A stretch of DNA of 64,000 nucleotides from Kitasatospora papulosa (GTDB lineage Bacteria > Actinomycetota > Actinomycetes > Streptomycetales > Streptomycetaceae): positions 310,001 through 374,000 of the forward strand of contig NZ_JNYQ01000004.1 of the NCBI RefSeq assembly GCF_000717245.1, read 5' to 3'. The translations under genes and the position numbers were made by a program. Positions 1-8,580 of the stretch are shown here, in pieces. Every line of letters starts with the position of its first letter. The stretch's first letter is position 1. The notes below the pieces were generated by a model, which was not told the DNA's origin, did not search any database, and was given only the letters and a program-made list of their open reading frames with translations.

Positions 1-605
1 AGATGTGCGCGCAGGACAACATGACGGTCGCGATGCCGACCCTCCCGTCGAACTACTTCCACCTTCTGCGCTGGCAGGTGCACAACCCGCACCACAAGCC
101 GCTGATCGTCTTCACCCCGAAGTCGATGCTGCGTCTCAAGGCCGCCGCCTCGAAGGTCGAGGAGTTCACCACCGGCGGCTTCCGCCCGGTGATCGGCGAC
201 GAGACGGTCGGCGCCGAGGCGGTCCGCAAGGTCGTGTTCGTGTCCGGGAAGCTCTACTACGACCTGGACGCCGAGCGCGAGAAGCGCGGCGACACGGAGA
301 CGGCGATCATCCGGCTGGAGCGTCTGTACCCGCTGCCGGGTGCGGAGATCCAGGCCGAGATCGCCAAGTACCCGAACGCCGAGAAGTACCTCTGGGCCCA
401 GGAGGAGCCGGCGAACCAGGGTGCGTGGCCGTTCATCGCGCTCAACCTGATCGACCACCTGGACCTGGCCGTCGGCGCCGACGTGCCGCACGGTGAGCGC
501 CTGCGCCGCATCTCGCGTCCGCACGGCTCGTCCCCGGCGGTCGGCTCGGCCAAGCGTCACCAGGCGGAGCAGACCCAGCTGGTCAACGAGGTCTTCGAGG
601 CCTGA
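1..605 (+). CDS. kgd: Multifunctional 2-oxoglutarate dehydrogenase/decarboxylase (E1/E2), C-terminal 200 residues only
   Basis: This is the 3' end of a gene whose start lies outside the window; the reading frame is open from base 3. The residues seen form the C-terminal transketolase-like region of the E1 component of 2-oxoglutarate dehydrogenase, which decarboxylates 2-oxoglutarate in the TCA cycle. Recognisable stretches are SNYFHLLRWQVHNP near residue 17, FTPKSMLRLKAA near 37 and WAQEEPANQGAW near 131. In actinomycetes this polypeptide is a fusion of about 1,250 residues carrying E1 and E2-type domains; only the last sixth is visible. A perfect hairpin follows 15 bases after the stop. Family assignment is firm; the fused architecture is inferred from actinobacterial relatives. 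Confidence 0.93.
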   Translation, partial: MCAQDNMTVAMPTLPSNYFHLLRWQVHNPHHKPLIVFTPKSMLRLKAAASKVEEFTTGGFRPVIGDETVGAEAVRKVVFVSGKLYYDLDAEREKRGDTETAIIRLERLYPLPGAEIQAEIAKYPNAEKYLWAQEEPANQGAWPFIALNLIDHLDLAVGADVPHGERLRRISRPHGSSPAVGSAKRHQAEQTQLVNEVFEA

Positions 606-620
606 TCAGCGGCTGTACGT

Positions 621-667
621 CCGGAGGGCCCGGCCCCGCGAGCATCTCGCGGGGCCGGGCCCTCCGG
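621..667 (+). terminator. Strong intrinsic-type hairpin after the 2-oxoglutarate dehydrogenase gene
   Basis: Perfect 22-bp inverted repeat (621-642 with 646-667) with a 3-base loop, starting 15 bp after the stop codon. There is no T-tract, which is usual for Streptomyces terminators. Confidence 0.85.
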
Positions 668-693
668 CGTTCCGGCCTCGTTATTCTTGTCCC

Positions 694-873
694 ATGTACT
701 TCACGGACCGTGGCATCGAGGAACTGGAGAAGCGGCGCGGCGAGGAGGAGGTCACCTTCGAGTGGCTCGCCGAGCAGCTCCGTACGTTCGTCGACCTCAA
801 CCCCGACTTCGAGGTCCCCGTCGAGCGCCTCGCGACGTGGCTGGCCCGGCTGGACGACGACGAGGACGAGTAG
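694..873 (+). CDS. Small acidic DUF6104-type protein
   Basis: A 59-residue acidic protein beginning MYFTDRGIEELEKRRGEEE and ending in a run of Asp/Glu (DDDEDE). It resembles the short conserved actinobacterial family I know as DUF6104, which commonly sits just downstream of the 2-oxoglutarate dehydrogenase gene; no biochemical role is established. There are no membrane segments, cysteines or catalytic motif. The start ATG at 694 follows the terminator of the upstream gene by 26 bp, so it probably has its own promoter or relies on read-through. The gene ends 12 bp from the convergent hypothetical gene. Codon use (strong third-position GC) and conservation of the N-terminus support a real gene. 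Confidence 0.75.
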   Translation: MYFTDRGIEELEKRRGEEEVTFEWLAEQLRTFVDLNPDFEVPVERLATWLARLDDDEDE

Positions 874-885
874 CAGGCCGGCGCG

Positions 886-1746
886 TCACCGCCACACGCC
901 GTCTCCGTCCGCCTCCCTGAAGCGGTTGTACGCGAGCCCCAGCAGCCCCTGTACGAGGAGGACCAGGCCCGCGGTGATCCAGCCTCCGCTGCGCCGCCGG
1001 GCGCCCCACAGGGTCAGCGGCAGTCCCGCGGCGACCTGCGCGGTGGCCACCGCGCGGGCCTTGGGCCCGACCATCCAGGGGCCGAGGCTGCCGCTCTCCA
1101 CGGCATCGAGCTCCACCCGCACGGCGTCACGCCAGCCGCCCCATTCGATCGGTTCGGCCTGCGGGAGGACGCCCGCCACCGAGCGGAGCCGGTCGGCCGG
1201 TTCGCCCGGGGCGAGTCCGGGCGGCAGGTCCACCCCGGTCCGGCCGAGCACGGCCAGCAGGCCGCGCAGCCGTGTGCCGGCGTCGGCCTCGGCGTCCCCG
1301 CGGGTGAGGCCTTCCAGCACCTGGACGTCGAGGACCGGGTCGAGGCCCAGACGGGCGGCGAAGGTCCGCATGGCCTCGTCCTCACCCACCGGGGTGCCGT
1401 CGGCCAGCCAGACGTAGCCGACGGGCCGCCGGAATCCGGCCGCCAGGGTGAAGCCCGAGCGGTCGCCGTCCCACCACAGGGCGAGCACCGGCCAGGTGGA
1501 GCCCACCGCGAGTGCGGTGGCCCAACCGCCGACGACCCGGTCGACGGGTTCCGTGCCTCCCTCCCCCGGGACGCCGGCGGCCGAAGGGCCGTGCGTGCGC
1601 CAGGGCTTGCCCTCGGGGACGAGCACGCTCCAGCCGTCCCCGGCGGGGACGAGCGTCATGCCCTCCTGAAGGAGATGGGCCACGGGCCGTACGGTCTCGG
1701 GGTCGGCCCGGCACAGCAGCAGGGCACCCACGGATGTCGCGGTCAT
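886..1746 (-). CDS. Conserved hypothetical protein with one C-terminal membrane helix
   Basis: A 286-residue protein of unknown function. The ATG at 1746 was chosen because the residues after it (MTATSVGALLLCRADPE) look like a structured N-terminus, while the upstream in-frame extension is arginine-rich and not protein-like. The middle is a soluble domain rich in Trp and Gly (ALWWDGDRSGFTLAAGF). The last 35 residues contain a hydrophobic stretch, ITAGLVLLVQGLLGLAY, predicted to be a single transmembrane helix with the bulk of the protein on one side. I recognise it only as a streptomycete hypothetical. It is transcribed towards the DUF6104 gene. Confidence 0.7.
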   Translation of the reverse strand: MTATSVGALLLCRADPETVRPVAHLLQEGMTLVPAGDGWSVLVPEGKPWRTHGPSAAGVPGEGGTEPVDRVVGGWATALAVGSTWPVLALWWDGDRSGFTLAAGFRRPVGYVWLADGTPVGEDEAMRTFAARLGLDPVLDVQVLEGLTRGDAEADAGTRLRGLLAVLGRTGVDLPPGLAPGEPADRLRSVAGVLPQAEPIEWGGWRDAVRVELDAVESGSLGPWMVGPKARAVATAQVAAGLPLTLWGARRRSGGWITAGLVLLVQGLLGLAYNRFREADGDGVWR

Positions 1747-1832
1747 GCCCCACACGCTAGGGCAATTCGCCCACACATGAACTATTCGCACCACGGGATC
1801 ACCCTCGCCGCGCGCATCCATTCGATTCCCCC

Positions 1833-1881
1833 TTGACTTCATCAATCCGCGATATATCGTGTTGAGAACAAGACGCGATAT
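1833..1881 (+). promoter_or_regulatory. Promoter of the DUF4097-padR operon overlapping a PadR-type palindrome
   Basis: A -35 TTGACT (1833-1838) and a -10 TATCGT (1855-1860) are spaced by 16 bp. The -10 overlaps the perfect 10-bp palindrome CGATATATCG (1850-1859), and a second half-site CGATAT lies at 1876-1881. The AT-rich palindrome stands out sharply against the GC-rich background. PadR regulators typically bind ATAT-containing palindromes at their own promoters, so autoregulation is the likely reading. Confidence 0.6.
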
Positions 1882-1915
1882 GTTGCGTCACGCCGTTCAG
1901 CGGGAGGTCAGATCC

Positions 1916-2773
1916 ATGCCCGAGTCGACGTGGACCGTCGCCGAGCCCAGGAAGCTCGCGTTCGACGAACCCGTGACCGCGCTCAACGTGCGCATCGTCG
2001 ACGGAGCGATCAACATCGTCGGCACGGACGAACCGACGGCACGGCTGGAGGTCTCCGCGATCGACGGGCCGCCGCTGATCGTGACCCTGACGGACGGCAC
2101 GCTCACCGTCGCCTACGAGGACCTGCCGTGGCAGGGGCTCCTGACCTGGCTGGACCGCAGGAGTCCGCGCCGCAGGGCCGCCGTCTCGCTGGCCGTGCCG
2201 GCAGGGGCGGAGGTGGAGGTCGGTGTGATCGGAGCCGAGGCGGTCGTCTCGGGGATCCGGGGACGCACCGAACTGCGCGGCATCTCCGGCGACAGCACCC
2301 TGGTGGGCCTCTCCGGGGTCGTACGGGCCGAGACCGTGTCCGGCAGCCTGGAGGCCCAGACCGTCACCGGCGACCTTCGCTTCCAGTCCGTGTCGGGCGA
2401 CCTCACGGTCGTCGAGGGTGCGGGCACCTCGGTCCGGGCGGAGTCGGTGACCGGGGCCATGGTGATCGACCTCGACTCATCCCCGGAGCCGACGGACATC
2501 AGACTGACCTCGGTGTCCGGTGAGATCGCCATTCGCCTGCCCCACCCCGCCGACGCGAAGGTGGAGGCGAACACCGCGAGCGGGACCGTCTCCAACGCCT
2601 TCGAGGACCTGCGGGTGGGCGGCCAGTGGGGTGCCAAGAAGATCACCGGCACGCTCGGCGCGGGCACGGGGAAACTGAAGGCGACCACCGTCTCGGGTTC
2701 GATCGCCCTGCTGCGCCGGCCGGCCGCCCCGGACCACGCGCATGATGCCGAGCCGACCGGAAAGGTGCTCTGA
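1916..2773 (+). CDS. DUF4097 family beta-strand-repeat protein
   Basis: A 285-residue protein made of short repeated beta-strand units with a recurring V(S/T)G pattern (ETVSGSLEAQ, QSVSGDLTVV, TSVSGEIAI, TTVSGSIALL), typical of the DUF4097 putative adhesin/beta-helix family. The family's biochemical role is unknown. It has no signal peptide or membrane helix, so it is probably cytoplasmic or peripheral. The ATG at 1916 has a GGGAGGT ribosome-binding site 7 bases upstream. It is the first gene of an operon; the PadR regulator starts 1 bp after its stop, and this DUF4097-PadR pairing recurs in streptomycetes. The operon is probably repressed by the PadR product through the palindrome over its promoter. 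Confidence 0.85.
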   Translation: MPESTWTVAEPRKLAFDEPVTALNVRIVDGAINIVGTDEPTARLEVSAIDGPPLIVTLTDGTLTVAYEDLPWQGLLTWLDRRSPRRRAAVSLAVPAGAEVEVGVIGAEAVVSGIRGRTELRGISGDSTLVGLSGVVRAETVSGSLEAQTVTGDLRFQSVSGDLTVVEGAGTSVRAESVTGAMVIDLDSSPEPTDIRLTSVSGEIAIRLPHPADAKVEANTASGTVSNAFEDLRVGGQWGAKKITGTLGAGTGKLKATTVSGSIALLRRPAAPDHAHDAEPTGKVL

Positions 2774-2774
2774 C

Positions 2775-3752
2775 ATGGCCCCCGTATTCGCCCACGGCCG
2801 TTTGCGCCTGTACCTCCTCAAGCTTCTGGACGAGGCTCCCCGCCACGGCTACGAGGTGATCCGCCTCCTGGAGGAACGCTTCCAGGGGCTGTACGCGCCG
2901 TCGGCGGGCACCGTCTATCCGCGCCTGGCCAAGCTGGAGGCCGAGGGCCTGGTCACTCACGCCACCGAGGGCGGCCGCAAGGTCTACTCCATCACCGAGG
3001 CCGGACGGGCCGAGCTGGCGGGCCGGGGCGGCGAACTGGCCGATCTGGAGCTGGAGATCCGCGAGTCCGTGTCCGAGCTGGCGGCCGAGATCCGCGACGA
3101 CGTGCGGGGCGCCGCCGGCCAGCTGCGCAGCGAGATGCGCGCGGCCGCCTCCGAGTCACGGCAGACCTCCGGCGGGGGCCGGAGCGGCTGGGATCCCGGA
3201 TTCGGGGAGAAAGAGGCATGGAGCGCGGCGAAGGAGGAGCTGCGCAAGGCGAAGCAGGAGTGGAAGGAACAGGCCCGCAGGGCGAAGGACGAGTCCCGCA
3301 AGGCCCGTGAGGACGCCGAGCAGGCGCGCCGTCAGGCCCAGGAGGCGCACGAGAAGGCGCGGGAGCAGGTACAGAACGCCGCGCGCCAGGTCCAGGAGCA
3401 CTTCGCGCGGGGTGACTGGCCGGCGGGCGTGCGGGACGGACTGGCCGAGATCACCGGCCAGCTCGGCGGCTTCGCCCGGACGGGCACCTGGCCGTCGTAC
3501 AGTCGCCCCGCACCCGAGGAGCCGGACATCGAGTGGGCCGCCGACACCGCGAGCACCGGCGACCCGGCCCGTGACCTGGACCGCCTGCTGGACCGCTTCC
3601 GCGACGACATCCGTGACGCGGCCCGGGACCGTGGTGTCACCGGGGCCCAGCTCTCCGAGGCCCGCGGTCATCTGGCTTCGGCCGCGACCCATATCGATGC
3701 GCTGCTGCGGGGATCCGCCGACGGAGCGAGGGGCACCAAGGACGCGTCCTGA
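2775..3752 (+). CDS. PadR-family transcriptional regulator with long coiled-coil extension
   Basis: A 325-residue regulator. Residues 5-85 are a PadR winged helix-turn-helix (LYLLKLLDEAPRHGYEVIRLL, then GTVYPRLAKLEAEGLV and the wing GGRKVYSITEAGRAEL). PadR proteins usually total 100-180 residues, so this one is very long. The extra part includes, around residues 150-215, a highly charged Ala/Arg/Glu/Lys coiled coil (EDAEQARRQAQEAHEKAREQ), and the C-terminal 60 residues look like a folded helical segment. It is translationally linked to the upstream DUF4097 gene (1-base gap after its TGA). It probably senses a ligand or partner through the extension and represses its own operon; both are inference. 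Confidence 0.85.
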   Translation: MAPVFAHGRLRLYLLKLLDEAPRHGYEVIRLLEERFQGLYAPSAGTVYPRLAKLEAEGLVTHATEGGRKVYSITEAGRAELAGRGGELADLELEIRESVSELAAEIRDDVRGAAGQLRSEMRAAASESRQTSGGGRSGWDPGFGEKEAWSAAKEELRKAKQEWKEQARRAKDESRKAREDAEQARRQAQEAHEKAREQVQNAARQVQEHFARGDWPAGVRDGLAEITGQLGGFARTGTWPSYSRPAPEEPDIEWAADTASTGDPARDLDRLLDRFRDDIRDAARDRGVTGAQLSEARGHLASAATHIDALLRGSADGARGTKDAS

Positions 3753-3763
3753 TCCCCGTCCCC

Positions 3764-3789
3764 CGCCGTCCGGCCACGGCCGGACGGCG
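3764..3789. terminator. Bidirectional hairpin between convergent padR and Clp_N genes
   Basis: Perfect 12-bp arms (3764-3775 and 3778-3789), placed exactly between two convergent stop codons at 3752 and 3799. Confidence 0.75.
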
Positions 3790-3798
3790 GACGGCCGG

Positions 3799-4368
3799 TC
3801 AGCTCGCCTCGCGGCTCTCCCCGTCGTCTCCGTACAGCGCCCGCTCCACCATGGCGTAGGTCGCCCCGTGCTCTGCGAGTACATCGGCGACGACACCGGG
3901 GCCGGCGGTCAGGGCCAGCAGAAGGTGCTCCTCGCCGATGAAGCGGTCGCGCCGGCCGAGCGCGATGCGCAGGGACTTCTCCAGGATGCTCTTGGCGCCG
4001 CCCGTGAAGGGCCGCCGACGGGACCGCCGGCGCCGGTTCCCGCGGGCCGCCGCCAGGGCTCCCTCACCGTGGACGCCCTCGACCCGGGCCAGGATCTCGG
4101 TGATGTCGATGCCGATGCCGGCGAGGGCCGCGGTATCCGCCTCGGTGAGCCCGCCACGGCGGCGGGCCTCCGCGAGGGCCGACTCCATCGAGTCCCGCCG
4201 GTCGGTGAGCCCGAGGGCGGCGACGGCGAAGGAGGCGCGACTGCCCTTCTGGTCGAGAAGCGAGAGCAGCAGGTGCTCCTCGGTGACGGAGTCCGCCTCG
4301 GCCCGCTCGGCGTGGGTGACGGCGCCGGTCACGACGGCCCGGGCTCCCTTGGTGAATCGCTCGAACAT
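3799..4368 (-). CDS. Free-standing Clp_N (Clp R-domain) protein
   Basis: A 189-residue protein consisting essentially of two Clp amino-terminal repeats: residues 1-75 (MFERFTKGAR, then EEHLLLSLLDQKGS) and about 115-180 (AKSILEKSLRIALGRRDRFIGEEHLLLALT). These repeats form the substrate/adaptor-binding domain of ClpA/ClpC ATPases, but no AAA+ ATPase module follows, so it cannot unfold proteins by itself. An Arg-rich linker (residues 104-113) separates the repeats. Its ATG shares the A of the TGA of the upstream helix-turn-helix gene, so the two are translationally coupled. Possible roles are an adaptor or decoy for ClpC, or a partner of the regulator; neither is proven here. Confidence 0.85.
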   Translation of the reverse strand: MFERFTKGARAVVTGAVTHAERAEADSVTEEHLLLSLLDQKGSRASFAVAALGLTDRRDSMESALAEARRRGGLTEADTAALAGIGIDITEILARVEGVHGEGALAAARGNRRRRSRRRPFTGGAKSILEKSLRIALGRRDRFIGEEHLLLALTAGPGVVADVLAEHGATYAMVERALYGDDGESREAS

Positions 4369-4577
4369 CAATGCCTCCCGTACTTCTTGTGCACGGCCTG
4401 CCTGCTGACACCCAGCTCGGCAGCGATCTCCTGCCACGACCACCCCTGGACGCGGGCGCTTCTCACCTGGACGGCTTCGAGTTGCTCGAGCAGCCTCCGC
4501 AGCGCGGCGACGGCCCGCAGCCCGACACGCGGGTCGCGGTCACCGGCACGTGCGGCGAGATCCGTTGCTTCGGTCAT
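4368..4577 (-). CDS. Small helix-turn-helix regulator paired with the Clp_N protein
   Basis: A 69-residue DNA-binding protein. The C-terminal third is a sigma-70 region 4/Xre-like helix-turn-helix, with WQEIAAELGVSRQAVHKKYG as the recognition segment; the N-terminal 40 residues are helical (LRRLLEQLEAVQVRSARVQG). The ATG at 4577 falls at the expected transcription start of a good promoter on this strand, so the mRNA is probably leaderless, and a perfect 12-bp-arm palindrome covers its -10 region. Together this suggests an autorepressor co-expressed with the Clp_N protein. The HTH-Clp_N gene pair is common in streptomycetes; the controlled signal is unknown. Confidence 0.85.
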   Translation of the reverse strand: MTEATDLAARAGDRDPRVGLRAVAALRRLLEQLEAVQVRSARVQGWSWQEIAAELGVSRQAVHKKYGRH

Positions 4578-4613
4578 GATGTCAACCTACGTTGACATCA
4601 TGATGTGTGTCAA
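4575..4613 (-). promoter_or_regulatory. Promoter and perfect palindromic operator of the HTH-Clp_N operon
   Basis: Reading the minus strand: -35 TTGACA (4613-4608), 18-bp spacer, -10 TAGGTT (4589-4584), start codon at 4577. A perfect inverted repeat, CATGATGTCAAC (4575-4586) against its complement at 4591-4602 with a 4-bp centre, spans the -10 and start codon. Repressor binding here would block RNA polymerase. Confidence 0.65.
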
Positions 4614-4725
4614 TGAAAGTTGACAGGCATCGGGTGGCGAGACCCGGCGGGCCGACGCCCCCAGCCCCAAGGGCGACACCGCTGCCCCGGGCCGCCGCGG
4701 TGGCGCGGTACGAGACCCGGCCTCC

Positions 4726-5688
4726 CTAGGTGGTGAGGACGATCTTCCCGAAGAGATCACCGGCGGCCAGCCGCTCGAAGCCCTCGCGGGCCCGGTCCAG
4801 CGGCAGCGTCGCGTCGATGACCGGCCGCACACCGGTGGCCGCGCAGAACGACAGCAGGTCCTCCAGCTCGTCCTTGGAGCCCATGGTCGAGCCGACGATC
4901 CTGAGTTCCAGGAAGAAGATCCGGGTCAGCTCCGCGTGGGAGGGCCGGTCCCCGCTGGTGGCACCCGAGATGACCAGAGTGCCGCCGGGCCGCAGCGACT
5001 TGACCGAGTGGGACCAGGTCGCGGCGCCGACGGTCTCGATGACGGCGTCGACGCGCTTCGGCAGCCGGGCCCCGGGTTCGTAGGCCTCGACGGCTCCCAG
5101 CTCGACGGCCCGCTTGCGCTTGGCCTCGTCACGGCTGGTGGCGAACATCCGCAGCCCGGCGGCCTTGCCGAGCACGATCGCGGCGGTGGCCACACCGCCG
5201 CCCGCGCCCTGGACGAGCACGGAGTCACCGGGCCGTACACCGGCGTTCGTGAACAGCATCCGGTACGCCGTCAGCCAGGCGGTCGGCAGGCAGGCGGCCT
5301 GCTCGAAGCTGAGTTCCTTCGGCTTGGGCAGCACGTTCCAGCTGGGGACGGTGACCTGCTCGGCGAACGTGCCCTGGTAGCGCTCGGTCAGGATCGAGCG
5401 GGGCTCGTCCGGGCCGACGCCGTGCCCCGTCTGCCCGATGACGGAGTGCAGGACCACCTCGTTGCCGTCCTGGTCGATACCGGCGGCGTCGCAGCCGAGG
5501 ATCATGGGCAGCTTGTCCTCGGCGAGGCCGACCCCCCGCAGGGACCAGAGGTCGTGATGGTTGAGCGACGCGGCCTTGACCCGGACCGTGGTCCACCCGG
5601 ACCGGGCCTCGGGGGCGGGGCGTTCACCCAGTTCGAGTCCGTCGAGGGGGCGGTCACGGTCGATGCGGGCTGCGTAGGCGGCGAACAT
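4726..5688 (-). CDS. MDR-superfamily zinc-binding-type dehydrogenase / quinone oxidoreductase
   Basis: A 320-residue medium-chain dehydrogenase/reductase. The N-terminal GroES-like fold shows LPMILGCDAAG near residue 60. The Rossmann half carries the nucleotide-binding motif GAGGGVATAAIVLGKAAG near residue 158 and ends in the usual FGKIVLTT. The cysteine cluster that binds structural zinc in classical alcohol dehydrogenases is absent, so it more resembles the quinone-oxidoreductase or enoyl-reductase branch. The start at 5688 (MFAAYAARID) matches the family N-terminus; the upstream in-frame extension does not. It is monocistronic, with a hairpin between it and the upstream malic enzyme gene. 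Substrate cannot be assigned from sequence. Confidence 0.85.
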   Translation of the reverse strand: MFAAYAARIDRDRPLDGLELGERPAPEARSGWTTVRVKAASLNHHDLWSLRGVGLAEDKLPMILGCDAAGIDQDGNEVVLHSVIGQTGHGVGPDEPRSILTERYQGTFAEQVTVPSWNVLPKPKELSFEQAACLPTAWLTAYRMLFTNAGVRPGDSVLVQGAGGGVATAAIVLGKAAGLRMFATSRDEAKRKRAVELGAVEAYEPGARLPKRVDAVIETVGAATWSHSVKSLRPGGTLVISGATSGDRPSHAELTRIFFLELRIVGSTMGSKDELEDLLSFCAATGVRPVIDATLPLDRAREGFERLAAGDLFGKIVLTT

Positions 5689-5782
5689 GGCCACGACGAT
5701 AGGCCGTGACGCGCCGTGACGTAACCGTTCGAAGGTGTGACACACGCCCCAGCCCGCGGGGCTCGACGCTCCGGGAGCGGAA

Positions 5783-5822
5783 GGGCGGGGCGGGATGCGC
5801 GCGACCGCGCCCCGCCCCGCCC
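5783..5822 (-). terminator. GC-only hairpin downstream of the malic enzyme gene
   Basis: Arms of 12 bp (5783-5794 and 5811-5822) with a 16-base loop, 9 bases past the malic enzyme stop codon and upstream of the next minus-strand gene. Confidence 0.6.
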
Positions 5823-5831
5823 CGTCCCGCG

Positions 5832-7067
<1,236 letters not shown>

Positions 7068-7593
7068 TGTGTTGACCCCTTAAGTCTTCATCATTTGAGG
7101 GTGGCCACTCCTGGTTGAGGAGGGGTGGGCGGGCACCGCGTACGTTCCCGGCGCTGAGCGGTTGGACCGCTCCGGCAGGGGAGGCACATACGCGCGGGCG
7201 CGCCGCACACGCGCCCTGAGCCCCGGATGAGGGGTGTAAAGGTCTTTCTTACCGGACGGACCGGGCCTCTTACGAGTCGGTATCGACTCGGTGAGATGAC
7301 TCATAGCCGAATATCTGGACAAGTCCACTAAGGGCTACAAAGGCGGTCCGTAGGTCGAGACGCACCGGAGATTCTCCGGAAGGGTGCGCACTTTCCAGCA
7401 GATGGTCCGGCCTTGCCGTACCGGCCCGTTGAGGTTCGGGGGTCGCCCGTTACCCGATTTTGACATGGCTGGACCCCTGATCGGGTGAGTCCGAATGGCA
7501 AGATGCCCTAATCACACAAGGTGGCGTCACTCGAAGGTGCGTGCGTACCCACCTGAAAAGGCAGCATTCCCTCACCGCCGGAGGATTCCGATC
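7068..7593. other. 526-bp divergent intergenic region between malic enzyme and ABC transporter
   Basis: No credible gene: the minus-strand open frame at 7080-7328 has arginine/proline-rich composition and no start signal. It contains a perfect 7-bp inverted repeat, CGAGTCG/CGACTCG (7273-7279 and 7284-7290, 4-bp centre), closer to the malic enzyme side, and a short CCGGAG/CTCCGG hairpin near 7370. A TTGACA element at 7460-7465 precedes the transporter, but I see no convincing -10 at the right distance. The region probably holds two promoters and at least one operator. Confidence 0.5.
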
Positions 7594-8553
7594 ATGACCG
7601 CAAGCACCCTCTGTCGTACGGCCGCGAAGTCCCGGATTGCCGCGGTCTGCGCAGTCGCGGTCGCCGGCACCCTGCTGCTGACCGCCTGTGGCGACCAGAC
7701 CGACAGCGGTTCGAAGAAGGCCGCGGACGGCACGTCCGGGAACACCGCCCCGCTCTTCGACAAGCTGCCGGAGAAGTACCAGAAGTCCGGCGTCATCAAG
7801 GTCGGCACGAACGCCGAGTACGCGCCGATGGAGTCCGTCGAGAACGGCAAGATCGTCGGTGTGGACCCCGACCTCGCCGAGGCGCTCGGCAAGCAGCTCG
7901 GTGTGAAGTTCGAGTTCACCTCCGGCTCGTTCGACGGCCTGATCACCGCTCTCAACACCGGCCGCCACGACATCGCCATGTCGTCCATCACGGACAACAA
8001 GCAGCGCCAGGAGGGCCTGGACGACAGCGGCAAGAAGCTCGGCAAGGGCGTCGACTTCGTCGACTACTTCCTGGCCGGCACCGCCGTCTACACCAAGAAG
8101 GGCAACCCCGAGGGCATCAAGTCCATCGAGGACCTGTGCGGCAAGGGCGCGGCGGTCCAGCGCGGCACCACGTACGAGAAGGCCCTGCAGAAGCAGTCGA
8201 AGGCGTGCACGGACGGCGGCAAGAAGGCCGTCGACATCCAGTCCTTCGAGAACGACACAGAGGCCCAGACCCGTGTGAAGTCGGGCGGCGCCGTCGCCGG
8301 TGTCAACGACTACCCCGTCGCCCTCGACCTGGCCCGCAAGGCCAACGGCGGCAAGGACTTCGAGGTCGTCGGCGAGCAGGTCGACGCCGGCCCCTTCGGC
8401 ATCGCCGTGAACAAGGACAACACCGAGCTGCGTGACGCGCTCAAGGAGGCCGTGGACGCGATCATCGCCGACGGTTCCTACCAGAAGGTCCTCGACAAGT
8501 GGGGTGCCGGGACCGGCGCGATCGACAAGGCCGCCGTCAACGGCGGCAAGTGA
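7594..8553 (+). CDS. Amino-acid ABC transporter substrate-binding lipoprotein
   Basis: A 319-residue family 3 extracellular solute-binding protein. It begins with a lipoprotein signal peptide: a basic start, the hydrophobic core AVCAVAVAGTLLL, and the lipobox LTAC with the modified Cys near residue 30. The mature part shows the periplasmic-type binding fold for polar amino acids (TNAEYAPMES, GVDPDLAEALGKQLGVKFEF, GPFGIAVNKDNTEL). The ATG at 7594 has GGAGG 9 bases upstream. It is the first gene of a three-gene operon with the permease and ATPase. Substrate class (glutamate/glutamine or other polar amino acids) is inferred from family only. Confidence 0.93.
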   Translation: MTASTLCRTAAKSRIAAVCAVAVAGTLLLTACGDQTDSGSKKAADGTSGNTAPLFDKLPEKYQKSGVIKVGTNAEYAPMESVENGKIVGVDPDLAEALGKQLGVKFEFTSGSFDGLITALNTGRHDIAMSSITDNKQRQEGLDDSGKKLGKGVDFVDYFLAGTAVYTKKGNPEGIKSIEDLCGKGAAVQRGTTYEKALQKQSKACTDGGKKAVDIQSFENDTEAQTRVKSGGAVAGVNDYPVALDLARKANGGKDFEVVGEQVDAGPFGIAVNKDNTELRDALKEAVDAIIADGSYQKVLDKWGAGTGAIDKAAVNGGK

Positions 8554-8580
8554 CCGGCGCACCACCGAAGGGCAGTCACC

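Noticed and set aside
7080..7328. 82-codon minus-strand frame upstream of malic enzyme
   Set aside because: Arg/Pro/Ser-rich, no ribosome-binding site and no coding bias; treated as promoter region.
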